DNA from: a virus
DNA length: 27,477 nt
Strand: one strand, 5' to 3'
IMG/VR virus record: IMGVR_UViG_3300027762_000030
Coordinates: 1 to 27,477 of that record
The notes under the pieces were generated by a model, which worked only from the letters and a program-made list of their open reading frames with translations, was not told where the DNA came from and did no database searches. Shown one piece after another: positions 12,743 through 22,650 of the stretch (its first letter is position 1; the number at the start of each line of letters is the position of its first letter). A program made the translations under genes and the position numbers.

Positions 12743-15700
12743 ATGACCTTTCAACCCATTGAGGCAGAGGGAAGCGGGCAATCCGTTTCTATTGAACAAT
12801 TTATTCAGGACTACCAACCCGGCGCAGATGTAGGCAGCGTGATCGAGGGCGGGGCGAACCGCGAATATTGGGCAAAGCCGGAGAACCTGGGGAAGTGGTA
12901 CGAGACAGTATCCAGCATGGCCCCGGATGAAATGGCCCCGGAATGGCTGGACACCGAAGGATTGACCCTGGCTTATGACTACATGAGCCGATTGAACGAC
13001 GGGAAATCCTGGACGGCATGGGACAAGACCCCCGGTGTGGATGACCCGGTATGGGACTTCCTGAAAGCATTATCTATTCCCCCGGAGGATATGGATATTC
13101 AGACCCCCAACCAGGTGGAACAGATCACCGTCCCCGGCGCGGAAACCACCCCAATGCAGGGCAACTACAGCACATTTGGGATGCCACAAGAGCAATGGGA
13201 TAGCCTGTCAACTTTCCAGCAATGGATGACCCGGATATTTAGCACGGGCGCAACTGCCGGCGCAGCTCAGGGAGCAATAGCGGGATTGCAGGGTGGTGTA
13301 CCGGGAGTAATTCTGGGTGGTGTATTGGGTGGAGTATTGGGAAAAGCAACAGACGCCCCCGCCTCCCCCACCTACGCGGGGCAATACCCCGGCGCGGCGC
13401 AGGCATCCGAAACATATTGGGATCCAAATAAGACCAATGTTGTGGTAAAGGCGTTGATGCTATTGAACGTTGGCGCAGAATTCACCAAACGAGTAGGGGG
13501 AATGGCCGGACTTGCTGGACTATCCGCATTGGGATCAACGGAGAAGGCAATCACCGGAGAGACAGGACTACCCCTGATCACCGAATTGATGGACAACCTG
13601 GGGGCGGCGTGGGATGTATCGCAGTTGGCCTACCGGGTATTACCCAATGAGGAAATCCTGAAAGCAGCCGCGACCACCGTCACCCCGCAAGCGTTTGTGG
13701 TCCGGTTTGGCGCAGAGCAGGCGAAAATACTGGCAGAACAATTCGAAAAACTTGGGATGGATATTCCTGATTGGGTGATGGGCGGGATCGAGAAAGCCGC
13801 ACCCTACCTGGAAGGAAACCCGTGGGCGATTGTCGCAGCCAAAAACAAAGGCCAACCGGAAACCGCCTGGACGATGGGAACCACCGAAGTGCGCGAACTG
13901 GCAGAGTCGGAGATGGGATACCAGGCGCTTACCGAGGCGTTTGATCGGGTGGTTGGCGGCGAGAGTATGGAAAGCGTGTTTACCGACTACCAGAAACGGT
14001 ATGGCTTTGAAGGTGAAATGCGGGAGTTATTCGGAACCATGCTGGCAGACCCGCTTAACTTTGCGGGAGTGGGGCTTTCAAAAACGGGGGCGAAGCTGGC
14101 AAAAGCGACCGGCTTTACGGCTGACTTTGTGAACGCATTGGACAGCTCGTCCGGGCTAATTCACGGAATGCGAACGTACAAAGAAGCAGCGAAACTTACC
14201 CAACCCAAAGACATCCACCTGAACAGCATCGAACGGTGGTTATCCCCCTGGACACCCGAAGGGAAAGCGAAGAGCCTGGAGAAGCCGGTTTATAACAACA
14301 AACTGGAAGCAGCCTGGGGCTACATGACCACGTTGGAACCGAAAGCGCGGGCGATTGAAGTGGTGGACGGAATGGGAACGAACCTGACCGGCGTGTTAGA
14401 CCGGGCGGGATATGACCCCGTGACCATGCAGAAGTTTGTGGACGGGATTGCCAACAATGACCCGCGCGTGATTGCTGAAATCGGGATGCGCACATTGGGC
14501 GGGAGTGAAGCCGCAGCCCTGCCGGTTGCATTGCGGGACTGGTCGCCCAAAGGAAAAGCACTGGTGGAAGTGTGGAGCAAGCGGGCATGGTCCAGAGACA
14601 TCCTTGCGAAAGTTGCGAAGGTAAGTGGGCGAAGTATTGATGATGTGTTGAAATCGCTGGACGATGTAAGCGGAAAAGAATCGGACATCCTGGCAAAACA
14701 GTTTGTAGAAGCCGCCCGCCAATCGGGGGATGAAGCTGCAAGTACAATCGTCCAGGCGTTTGATGCAGGCGACTTCAGTGGAAAGACCTTGCAGGACTTT
14801 GCCAAAACGTATTTGAAAGACAAAGCCCCGCTGACTGAGAGCGAATTCATGGGGCGATACTATACCGGCATGATGGATCACATCGAGAAATGGACGGCGG
14901 AATATTTTGGGGTGAAGCCCGACCACTGGACAATCCGCATGAGCAACACCGTGAAGAACGTCCAGGGCATCTTTATGCTGGACGGATCCCCGAATTACCT
15001 GTTTGAAAACGGGATGGATAACATCGTCAAGCTGGCCTATGAAGGTGTATTGGACTTCGATACCAAAGGGCGGCGGGATGCGTTCTGGTCAGAGTTTGGG
15101 GTTAAATCCCCCCGGATGGAAGAGACGTTTATCAGCCGGGAGAAGAACGTCAAAGGCGCAATTGACGAAGCCGGGGTACAGCCCGGAAAACTGGAGGACT
15201 TTAATAAACTGGTACGCTCTGGCCGACGCAGATTCGGGTTATTCTCCAACGCGTCCTCCAAACTGGAAGGGTGGTCAACCGACACGGCCATGTATCATGG
15301 CGTAAGACAGGCGATGAACTACCTGTGGCGACCTGGGAAGGGATTTGACCGGATACCCCCCGGCCTGGAAAGATCGCTGGATGGCATTCAGCCCGGACTG
15401 GCGAAGGTGATCGAGCGCAAGATTGCCAGCGGGGTAAGCAAAGCGCAGATTGAAAAAAGCATCTGGGAAGCAGCCGGAAAAAAGACGGTTGATGAAATCC
15501 TCGGAGAAGCGTCCGAAACCCTGGGCGTGGATGATGCGATGGCGCGGGATGCCATGCAGAAAACCGGGGCGTATGACTACCTGAAAGACAACATCCCGGA
15601 AAATGCCACCGATGCAGACATCGACAAAGCATTTGCAGGACTGGCGAATCACATCTCGGAAAAGATGGACGAATGGACAGACCTGAGAATAAAAGCCGAA

Positions 15701-18700
15701 GCCGAGAAAGCGGCGAACATCGCCAAGACCGAAGGCCCGCTGGGGATCGTTGACCTGTACGATGAAGCCGCCCTGGACGAGGCCACCACCCACATTGGCG
15801 GGTATGATGGTTGGGAGCGGGTGTACGAACTGCAAGACATGATGACCCCGGAAGAGTTTGGGCGGATGTTGAAGAACCAGCGCAGCCTATCCGATGCGGC
15901 GCACAAACGAAGCTGGAAGAGACGCCGGGCAAATTACGTGGGGATCACCGAACAACTGGGGATTGATGGACAATACGCCAAGACCCTGGAACTCAACCTG
16001 ATCGACCAGGAAAAGAACTGGTCTGAATTCCATAAGCTGAAATGGGACTTGTGGAAAGACGCCAAGAAATCTAAGGACACCCCCGAATGGGCAATTGTGC
16101 GGGATGAAGTGCGGGCGAAAGTGCGGGCGGCATTCCAGGACGCCACCAGGGTTGAACTGGAATTGCAACGCAAGCTGGATGCAGAACTGGTGAAGACGCT
16201 GGAAGCGTGGTATGGGCCGGAGGTAAGCAAGATTGCCCAGACCTGGCGGGAAGGCGTGGCAAATATCCGGGAGGACATGACCCAGAGAATGTTGGCGCAC
16301 CGGGAAGAAGTTGACCAGATCAAGAAGCCCGAAGAAAAGCGGGCAGCGTGGGACAAGTTTCTGACCGAGGAATACAAGCCCGCCATTGTGGAACGGATGC
16401 ATCAGAACATCACCGGCGCGCATGAGGTTTATAAACTGGCAAGCGCAGCCACCCCGAAAGAAGCCCCCGCCCCCATCAAGAGCGCGGAAGAGATTGTAAG
16501 CACTGCGAGGGCGGAGTGGTTGGAGCAGGCCCGGGCTGATGTGGTGGTGAAGAAACACGGCCTGACCCCGGATGAGATGGGTACAGTCAACCAGATACGG
16601 CAGATTGCCAGTGAGTATGGATTGGCAAGCGCGAAGGCAGACGGATCACCTGACCCCGGATTTGATAGACATTTACTTGCTACGGTAAATAAGTATCTTG
16701 GTACAGACACGAGTCGGGTTGCAGACTTATCGCCGGATCAGGTGCGGCAGGCGTTTGAAGAAAGAGCAAAAGCGAAAGCACCGCGGGTGGAGATGGAAGC
16801 GGCAAGAGTGGTAGAGACGCCAGCCGTGGAGCCACCAAAGTCAGAATTCGCCATCAAACGCGAGGAACTATTCGACCAGACCCGCGGAGAAATGCCACCG
16901 GAAATCTCGGAAGCAGTAAAAGCAGAAGCCGAGATGATGTTGGAAGAACTCAAACAAGGCGAAGCGGGCAAGCGGGTATTCACTTGGGTGGACTACCAGA
17001 GCCAGCCCATTGTCACGGGGCAGCCATCAACAAATGCGCAATGGTATCGAGACCTGTACTTCGATAAGAAGCTGAACAAGAAAGCGGTTTACACAGCCCT
17101 GGAGCGGATCATTGAGGACAAGGGGAAGGATGACGTTCGCTATAAGAATGTGCGAGAAGTCAAAGACCTGTTACTTGATCGTTTGATAAATGGCGCTGAA
17201 AGTGAACTTGCCGGGCAAACTCCCCCAGACCCCAAAATCCTGACGTTTTTAGGCGATATGGAAGGGGCGGCGGATGCATTAGTACAGTGGATGGACTTGT
17301 ACGAAGCGAACGGCACGCCCATGCCCTATGATGAAATGGTTAAGCTGGCTGGATCGGAGGAGGGATTTGCTCGTCTGTTGGACATCATGGATGAGATGCA
17401 AGCGAAGAAGCAACCTCCCCAACCAGAGGTGGTTGTTGATGATTCAATTCCATTTTTGCAGACTGAAGCCACCCAGCCACAGGTGGAAGCAGAGCGGGCG
17501 GCTGAGATGCCGGAGCAGGCGGCGGCTAGTGGGTCATCAACAAAAACTTTTAGCCCTGTTTATGATGACTATGTAAAACCATTTGCCGATAGATTGGCTG
17601 AAAGTAACGATCTATTAAGCATAGAACAGTTACTTGAAATGTCGAAAGGTGAAATCACAAATAATATAAAAAATCTCCAAAAGAAATATTTTGGGGATGA
17701 CATCGAGTTTACCGAACGAGCTGTATTTGATTGGGCTATGTCGCAATACTACAGACAATTATTCAACTCAATTGATCCGCATGCTTTAACTTCTGAGAAG
17801 TTCTACAAGTTATATACTCCCGTCGAAATAATTGATGGCGAAACAAGAATCTATTCAAGAGAAGAATTCCCCTATCTAGTTGATACGTTTCAAAAGTACG
17901 GGAAGAAGTGGTTTATTGATGTAAATAGCGGCAAAGCAACGCCTATGGGGAATTACAGCTCAGAATACCTGAACGGTATTAGCGCAGATGATTTATTCGA
18001 GCTTCACGCAGCATTTGTTGAGCGCGCCCTCTCCGAAGGCAAGCCCGTTCCTGCTGAAGTGCTGGCAGACTACCCAGACCTGGCGGCGAAGTATTCGCAG
18101 CCCACCCCGCCAAAGGTAGAAGCGCCACAGGTGGAAGCGACCCAACCCCCACCCATTGAAGAAGTGACCATTGAAGAACCAATCACCCCCGCACCATTCG
18201 CACTTCTGGAAGAGCCAACATTAGAGGAGATGGCCGGGCGGATTGAAGAACTGGAACGGGAAACGATACAAGCGAAAGTGGAGGAATGGGGCGGGGAAGT
18301 CAGCGAAACGGCAAACCCCAACCCCAACCCTGTTGGTGACGCTCCCCCCGGAACCGTCACCGGACTATACCCCCAGGACATCGGGAAACTCTTCGAAAGC
18401 GGATGGAACGAAACCATCTATCATTTGATTGACACCATGCAGGGACGGATGAAGGGCGACACCGGCAATGCCGTGAATTTGAAAGACGCCAACCTATCCC
18501 CAGAACAGGTGAAGGAGGTAAGAAGATATCTCGAAACACAATACGCCAAACTGACAGACGCCAAACTGACAGCTACACGATACGCAAAAGTAAACCGGGA
18601 CATTGCCCTGCTCGACTACACCAAACGCTATGGCGCGGACAACATAGCGGGGATCGTCTTCCCCTATCAGTTCTGGTTTACCCGGAGCGCGATGGAATGG

Positions 18701-20545
18701 GCGATGCGGGCGATTGATCACCCCGCTTATCTCTCCCAATACAGCCGGATAAGAGACGCCCAGGAGCGGATGAGCAAACAGATGCCCGGGTTCCCGGCGC
18801 GATTGCGCGGCAAGATGTCTATCCCATTCCCGTGGTTGCCGGAAGGGTGGGGGAATACCATCTACGTTGACCCGCTCAAACGGATGTTTAGCTTTGAACA
18901 GATGTTGAATCAGACCATGCGACCACTGCAACAGGATGAAGCCAACCGGATCAGTAAGGCGCAATTCCTGATTCGACAAATGGCGGAAGACGGGCAGATC
19001 ACCCAGGCGCAGATGAGCGAAGCCCTGAACAACAAAGCCGGCCCGATATGGGAGAAAGCCATCACCCAGGCGCAGATGGAAGTGGAAGCGGAGATCGCCA
19101 ACCCGATTGACCTGGTGAACACCATGAGCGGGTTTAGCTGGCCGCTGCAAGTTGCCTACCAGAAAATCATGGGGCGGGAAAGCAAGATCAAAGCCCCGCC
19201 TTCTCTGCAAGCCGTCACCAACATCACCAGCTTTTTTACCCCCGGCGGAGTGAATGCGGGTGGGTGGTTACAGAAAGCCCTCGGCGCGCCGGAGCGCGGG
19301 TTCCTGTTCAATTACTACATCGAACGGGAATTATCGAACATGGTCGCAAACGGGGAAGCGAACATAGAAGAGGTGATGCTGGCAATGGTAGACCAGCAGG
19401 GGGAATTGTGGCAGGAAGCGATGAGCCGGACGGGAAAGCAAGCGGCGGTCAAGTCGTATACTGCCACCCTATCACTTGACTTGTTCCCGGAAGGCGAACA
19501 AGAACAGCGGATACTGCAACAGGAATTCAGCCAGGCGATAGAAAACGGGACAGTGGCAGAATTCTTTGACGCCAACCCGGAATACGAAGCCCGGATGATG
19601 CTCACCAACTGGGACGACCCGGAAGAACGGGTGAAACGCTACCTGATTGGATCCATCTGGGACGCCTACAATGGCCTGAGCGAACTGGAACGACGGGAAG
19701 CGACCGACCAACTGGGAGAACTGTTCCAGGAAGCGTTCCTGAATAAAGAAACCCGCTCTTACGATGCAATTGATTTGGCAACGATCACGGAATGGACGCA
19801 GCTATTAGGCGGCAAAGTGCCAGACACCGCCCCCGCCGTGCCACAAGGGAGTTTGGAACTGCCCGGCCAGGCCGAAAGCGGAGCATACAGCACCTACCTG
19901 GAAACTCGCAAGACACAATTCCCGAATATCGACCTGATCCAGAGCATGTACTACAAACTGCCCCCGGCCATGCAAGATCAGTTCAGACAGAATAACCCCA
20001 TGCTGACCGAATACCAGGAATGGCGGGATATGTTCATCGCAGAAAACCCCGACCTGATCCCGTATATGATCGGAGAAGAGAGCCGCTTATCCGGCGTCCC
20101 GGAAGAAATCTTGACGCAGGTGTACGCATACAAAGGTGAGAAAGCCCAATACTTCCCCAAGATCGGACTGACCCAGGACAAGTATTATTCATTGACCGGG
20201 GCAGCTCGCAAAGCCTACCTGTTGGACCACCCGGAATTACGGCAATACTGGGACTGGCAGAAAGCACGGCTGGCGCAATCACCGGAAATTATCCCCCATG
20301 TCAAGAGCAGCGACACGATAGCAAAGGCAGTATTGGGAGATGACTACACCGCCGGATACCGGGTGGATAGCAACCTGTTCGATGGATATGTCAGCACAGA
20401 ACTATTCGCCCACACCCTGACCGGCAAACCGCTGGGCGAAGGCGCGCGGGCAGAACTCTACTCCCTGTGGAAAAAGGAAAAGAGCGGCCTGCCCTATGAC
20501 GCGTGGTTGGCGCAGGTATTGGAACTATTTTCTTATCAGCAATAA
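12743..20545 (+). CDS. Giant (2600-residue) mosaic virion protein, candidate ejection/polyvalent protein
   Basis: One uninterrupted gene fills 28% of the window. Visible parts: a polar N-terminus; a glycine-zipper membrane-type segment (168-200); helical blocks with FGTMLADPLNFAGVG and a NYLFENGMDNIVKLAYEG pattern; highly charged coiled-coil stretches (about 900-1230); Pro/Glu-rich linkers near 1235, 1350, 1575 and 1790; a compositionally different insert (about 1598-1750); the motif GKPVPAEVLADYPDL at its end; a conserved-looking block with IVFPYQFWFTRSAMEWAMRA and FPWLPEGW; and two related C-terminal repeats (about 2375-2515). Giant proteins with such blocks lie beside portals in phages and are thought to be packaged and injected. 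No catalytic motif was recognised, so its enzymatic status is open. A second promoter begins right after its stop. Confidence 0.8.
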   Translation: MTFQPIEAEGSGQSVSIEQFIQDYQPGADVGSVIEGGANREYWAKPENLGKWYETVSSMAPDEMAPEWLDTEGLTLAYDYMSRLNDGKSWTAWDKTPGVDDPVWDFLKALSIPPEDMDIQTPNQVEQITVPGAETTPMQGNYSTFGMPQEQWDSLSTFQQWMTRIFSTGATAGAAQGAIAGLQGGVPGVILGGVLGGVLGKATDAPASPTYAGQYPGAAQASETYWDPNKTNVVVKALMLLNVGAEFTKRVGGMAGLAGLSALGSTEKAITGETGLPLITELMDNLGAAWDVSQLAYRVLPNEEILKAAATTVTPQAFVVRFGAEQAKILAEQFEKLGMDIPDWVMGGIEKAAPYLEGNPWAIVAAKNKGQPETAWTMGTTEVRELAESEMGYQALTEAFDRVVGGESMESVFTDYQKRYGFEGEMRELFGTMLADPLNFAGVGLSKTGAKLAKATGFTADFVNALDSSSGLIHGMRTYKEAAKLTQPKDIHLNSIERWLSPWTPEGKAKSLEKPVYNNKLEAAWGYMTTLEPKARAIEVVDGMGTNLTGVLDRAGYDPVTMQKFVDGIANNDPRVIAEIGMRTLGGSEAAALPVALRDWSPKGKALVEVWSKRAWSRDILAKVAKVSGRSIDDVLKSLDDVSGKESDILAKQFVEAARQSGDEAASTIVQAFDAGDFSGKTLQDFAKTYLKDKAPLTESEFMGRYYTGMMDHIEKWTAEYFGVKPDHWTIRMSNTVKNVQGIFMLDGSPNYLFENGMDNIVKLAYEGVLDFDTKGRRDAFWSEFGVKSPRMEETFISREKNVKGAIDEAGVQPGKLEDFNKLVRSGRRRFGLFSNASSKLEGWSTDTAMYHGVRQAMNYLWRPGKGFDRIPPGLERSLDGIQPGLAKVIERKIASGVSKAQIEKSIWEAAGKKTVDEILGEASETLGVDDAMARDAMQKTGAYDYLKDNIPENATDADIDKAFAGLANHISEKMDEWTDLRIKAEAEKAANIAKTEGPLGIVDLYDEAALDEATTHIGGYDGWERVYELQDMMTPEEFGRMLKNQRSLSDAAHKRSWKRRRANYVGITEQLGIDGQYAKTLELNLIDQEKNWSEFHKLKWDLWKDAKKSKDTPEWAIVRDEVRAKVRAAFQDATRVELELQRKLDAELVKTLEAWYGPEVSKIAQTWREGVANIREDMTQRMLAHREEVDQIKKPEEKRAAWDKFLTEEYKPAIVERMHQNITGAHEVYKLASAATPKEAPAPIKSAEEIVSTARAEWLEQARADVVVKKHGLTPDEMGTVNQIRQIASEYGLASAKADGSPDPGFDRHLLATVNKYLGTDTSRVADLSPDQVRQAFEERAKAKAPRVEMEAARVVETPAVEPPKSEFAIKREELFDQTRGEMPPEISEAVKAEAEMMLEELKQGEAGKRVFTWVDYQSQPIVTGQPSTNAQWYRDLYFDKKLNKKAVYTALERIIEDKGKDDVRYKNVREVKDLLLDRLINGAESELAGQTPPDPKILTFLGDMEGAADALVQWMDLYEANGTPMPYDEMVKLAGSEEGFARLLDIMDEMQAKKQPPQPEVVVDDSIPFLQTEATQPQVEAERAAEMPEQAAASGSSTKTFSPVYDDYVKPFADRLAESNDLLSIEQLLEMSKGEITNNIKNLQKKYFGDDIEFTERAVFDWAMSQYYRQLFNSIDPHALTSEKFYKLYTPVEIIDGETRIYSREEFPYLVDTFQKYGKKWFIDVNSGKATPMGNYSSEYLNGISADDLFELHAAFVERALSEGKPVPAEVLADYPDLAAKYSQPTPPKVEAPQVEATQPPPIEEVTIEEPITPAPFALLEEPTLEEMAGRIEELERETIQAKVEEWGGEVSETANPNPNPVGDAPPGTVTGLYPQDIGKLFESGWNETIYHLIDTMQGRMKGDTGNAVNLKDANLSPEQVKEVRRYLETQYAKLTDAKLTATRYAKVNRDIALLDYTKRYGADNIAGIVFPYQFWFTRSAMEWAMRAIDHPAYLSQYSRIRDAQERMSKQMPGFPARLRGKMSIPFPWLPEGWGNTIYVDPLKRMFSFEQMLNQTMRPLQQDEANRISKAQFLIRQMAEDGQITQAQMSEALNNKAGPIWEKAITQAQMEVEAEIANPIDLVNTMSGFSWPLQVAYQKIMGRESKIKAPPSLQAVTNITSFFTPGGVNAGGWLQKALGAPERGFLFNYYIERELSNMVANGEANIEEVMLAMVDQQGELWQEAMSRTGKQAAVKSYTATLSLDLFPEGEQEQRILQQEFSQAIENGTVAEFFDANPEYEARMMLTNWDDPEERVKRYLIGSIWDAYNGLSELERREATDQLGELFQEAFLNKETRSYDAIDLATITEWTQLLGGKVPDTAPAVPQGSLELPGQAESGAYSTYLETRKTQFPNIDLIQSMYYKLPPAMQDQFRQNNPMLTEYQEWRDMFIAENPDLIPYMIGEESRLSGVPEEILTQVYAYKGEKAQYFPKIGLTQDKYYSLTGAARKAYLLDHPELRQYWDWQKARLAQSPEIIPHVKSSDTIAKAVLGDDYTAGYRVDSNLFDGYVSTELFAHTLTGKPLGEGARAELYSLWKKEKSGLPYDAWLAQVLELFSYQQ
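18543..18572 (+). repeat. Perfect 15-bp tandem duplication inside the giant gene
   Basis: ACGCCAAACTGACAG occurs twice in direct succession, adding the residues AKLTD/AKLTA in frame. It is a recent in-frame slippage or duplication within the C-terminal half of the giant protein. Confidence 0.8.
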
Positions 20546-20593
20546 CTTGTAATTTACAAGCGATTGTTGTATAATAGCATTAATCTGATTAAT
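20546..20593 (+). promoter_or_regulatory. Capsid-operon promoter with palindromic operators (copy 2)
   Basis: CTTGTAATTTACAAG (20546-20560) is identical to the palindrome at 4149. Inside it is a -35 box TTGTAA, 17 bp from TATAAT (20570-20575). Three bases later comes a second perfect palindrome, ATTAATCTGATTAAT (20579-20593), centred 33 bp from the first. Transcription should begin near 20582, leaving a 28-base leader with AAGGAGG (20600-20606). It sits directly after the stop of the giant gene and would give the scaffold and capsid genes their own, stronger supply of message. Confidence 0.85.
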
Positions 20594-20609
20594 CGGATGA
20601 AGGAGGATT

Positions 20610-21251
20610 ATGGAAGGGCAAGAATTGAAAGTTGTTGCACCGCCCGCAGGCCAAACGGGTACTCCCCCGGCAACGGGACAGAGCGAGGCTGCAACTCAAC
20701 CGACAGTCACCCGTGATGAAGTCTTAAAACTGGTGGGAGAAGCAGAAGAAAAAGCATTCCGCCGGGCGCAAGGTCTGATCACAAAAACAAACACACGCAT
20801 TCGGAGCGAGGTAACAAAACTTGAACAGCAGCTTACCAAAGCAGGCGTGACGCTGGATGGAAATCAGAAAGCGGCGCTGGAGCAGCAAGTTACTGACCAG
20901 GTTCTTACCGAGGAAAACTCAGCGGCGGGGGAAGGCCAACCACCGTCCACACTGACAGACCCCTCATTGGTCGATCCGATTACCAAAGTGGCGCAGCAAA
21001 TGATGGATGAGGCTGGGGTGGTCATCTACGATAATGACCCGGAAGCGAAACTCATTGACATGAGCGACCCCTACAAATTCCTCAAATCATTGCCGGCTGC
21101 CATTGAAGTCAAGAAAGCGCGTGAAAAATCCCCCGTGAAAGATGCGACCAGCACCCCCGGATTATCTGGGGCGGGCGGGCCGACATCACCATACTCAGGC
21201 AAAAGCGGGTTGGACCTGATATCTGAACATTTCAGATCGAAAGGTCTCTGA
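20610..21251 (+). CDS. Scaffolding-like protein
   Basis: The 213-residue protein precedes the major capsid gene and starts after a near-perfect Shine-Dalgarno (AAGGAGG). It has a Pro/Gly/Thr-rich disordered N-terminus, a central charged helical region suited to a coiled coil (DEVLKLVGEAEEKAFRRAQG, IRSEVTKLEQQLTKAG), an acidic middle and a Ser/Gly-rich tail ending in a basic helix (DLISEHFRSKGL). High polarity, a helical core and a short basic C-terminal helix upstream of the capsid gene are the usual signs of a scaffold that guides capsid assembly. No diagnostic sequence motif exists, so the call rests on architecture and position. Confidence 0.7.
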   Translation: MEGQELKVVAPPAGQTGTPPATGQSEAATQPTVTRDEVLKLVGEAEEKAFRRAQGLITKTNTRIRSEVTKLEQQLTKAGVTLDGNQKAALEQQVTDQVLTEENSAAGEGQPPSTLTDPSLVDPITKVAQQMMDEAGVVIYDNDPEAKLIDMSDPYKFLKSLPAAIEVKKAREKSPVKDATSTPGLSGAGGPTSPYSGKSGLDLISEHFRSKGL

Positions 21252-21276
21252 CCCTTAACCAACGGAGGGTAACAAC

Positions 21277-22257
21277 ATGGCATATACTTTAGCCGATTAC
21301 GCACGACTGGCGGAATCTCCGCTGAAGGCGGGCGTGATTGACATTCTGCGGATGGCATCGCCCATCCTGGACAGCCTTTCATTCAGTGACGAAGGCACGC
21401 TTGACATTGAACTCTTGCGCACCAAGAGCCTGCCGACCGTGTACAGCCGCAAAATTGGCGGCACGTTCACCGAGAGCAAAGGCCAGATTGAACCGGTGAA
21501 AGACCGGATCATCAACTTCGGTGGATACATCGACATCGACAAGACCCTGATGAAAGCCAAAACGCAGGTGGATCAGAAGGCGCTGCAAGTCTCGATGTTC
21601 ACCAAGGCCATGGGCGCGTATTTCAACAACGTCTTCTTCAACGGCACACCGACCAGCGATTACGACTCTTTAACCGGGTTGTGGTATCGACTGGTCAACT
21701 ACCTGCCCTCGGCGCAGTCTATTGCAGCCGGGAGTATTGACATCTCCCCGGACAGCGCAACCCTGGCGGCTGACAAAATCAAACTGGTCGATTACGTCCA
21801 TCAACTGATGGATGTCACCGGTCACGGCGATGGCGGGCCGGATATTCTCTATATGGGGCGCACCCTGAAACTGCGCTTTGAATCGGCCATGCGCCAATCC
21901 GGCATGTTGGGAACCACGACCGACAGCTATGGTCGCACGTTTGCCACGTTTGGCGAAGGCGGCCCGAAGATCATGGAAGCGGGGGTAACTGACCCGCTGG
22001 ATTTGACCGCCCAGGTGTTGGGTGTGGCTGAATTGGCTGATGGAACTGCTCTTACCGGCGGAGCATGTAGCTCGATTTACTCCGTAAAATACGGCGGAGA
22101 ATACGTTAACGGTTTCCAGGTCTACCCGATTGATGTTCAGGACATCGGCCTGCTGCAAGCTGGGAACGCCTACCGGGTGACGATTGACTGGACGCCCGGC
22201 ATCTACATGGTCTCGCCGTTCTCGGTTGGCCGCATTCATGGCATCGTGGCCGCGTAA
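21277..22257 (+). CDS. Major capsid protein (HK97-fold type)
   Basis: The 326-residue product begins MAYTLADYARLAES with CGGAGGG upstream. It has an N-terminal arm and helix, then a TVYSRKIGGTFTESKGQIEP segment like the E-loop and a long P-domain helix region (KALQVSMFTKAMGAYFNNVF). A late Gly-rich A-domain (GGEYVNGFQVYPIDVQD) leads to a C-terminal beta strand with TIDWTPGIYMVSPFSVGRI. This order, its length and the upstream scaffold fit HK97-fold capsid proteins, whose fold is conserved while sequence is not. It should be the most abundant virion protein. The next gene follows within ten bases. Confidence 0.83.
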   Translation: MAYTLADYARLAESPLKAGVIDILRMASPILDSLSFSDEGTLDIELLRTKSLPTVYSRKIGGTFTESKGQIEPVKDRIINFGGYIDIDKTLMKAKTQVDQKALQVSMFTKAMGAYFNNVFFNGTPTSDYDSLTGLWYRLVNYLPSAQSIAAGSIDISPDSATLAADKIKLVDYVHQLMDVTGHGDGGPDILYMGRTLKLRFESAMRQSGMLGTTTDSYGRTFATFGEGGPKIMEAGVTDPLDLTAQVLGVAELADGTALTGGACSSIYSVKYGGEYVNGFQVYPIDVQDIGLLQAGNAYRVTIDWTPGIYMVSPFSVGRIHGIVAA

Positions 22258-22267
22258 GGAGGATGAA

Positions 22268-22624
22268 ATGTTAGATGCAAATCTCGTGCTTAAAACCTCT
22301 GGAGCGCAAACCTCCAGCGTCACCAGCGCAACCGGCGTTGATTTCGGCGGAGCGGATGTCAACCCGATCACGTATGTGTTGAACTGCACCACCCTCACCG
22401 GCGCAACTGGAACGTTAGCCGTCAAAATCCAGGAGAGCGACAACAACTCGACCTGGCGGGACTTTGTTAGCTTCCCGACCCTGACCACTGCCGCGGGGAT
22501 CCACCGCGTGACGGGCAAATCTGACGCCCGCTATCGCCGGTACTACTCCACCCTGGCTGGCACATCGCCCAACTTCACCTACTCGGTTTACCCTGAACTT
22601 GGCGGCGAATATACCAAGTTCTAA
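22268..22624 (+). CDS. Capsid decoration-like small beta protein
   Basis: AAGGAGG precedes ATG 22268 by five bases; a longer frame from 22184 would lie inside the capsid gene and is rejected. The 118-residue protein is beta-rich with many Thr and Ser. Its centre (TGTLAVKIQESDNNSTWRDF, then SDARYRRYYSTLAGTSPNF) has the pattern of small phage beta-sandwich proteins found immediately after capsid genes. These often bind the outside of the head as decoration or cement. A terminator follows, so it closes the capsid operon. Confidence 0.65.
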   Translation: MLDANLVLKTSGAQTSSVTSATGVDFGGADVNPITYVLNCTTLTGATGTLAVKIQESDNNSTWRDFVSFPTLTTAAGIHRVTGKSDARYRRYYSTLAGTSPNFTYSVYPELGGEYTKF

Positions 22625-22650
22625 GACGGGGTAGATCACTTATTACCCAG

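Noticed and set aside
14196-16558. Long minus-strand open frames within the giant gene.
   Set aside because: They are shadow frames of a GC-rich coding gene: Pro/Arg/His/Cys-rich translations with no recognisable motif or ribosome binding site.
18998-19078. An 18-base sequence (ATCACCCAGGCGCAGATG) occurs twice, 63 bases apart.
   Set aside because: It encodes the same ITQAQM helix segment in a repetitive helical region; a small coding repeat with no sign of a mobile or regulatory element.
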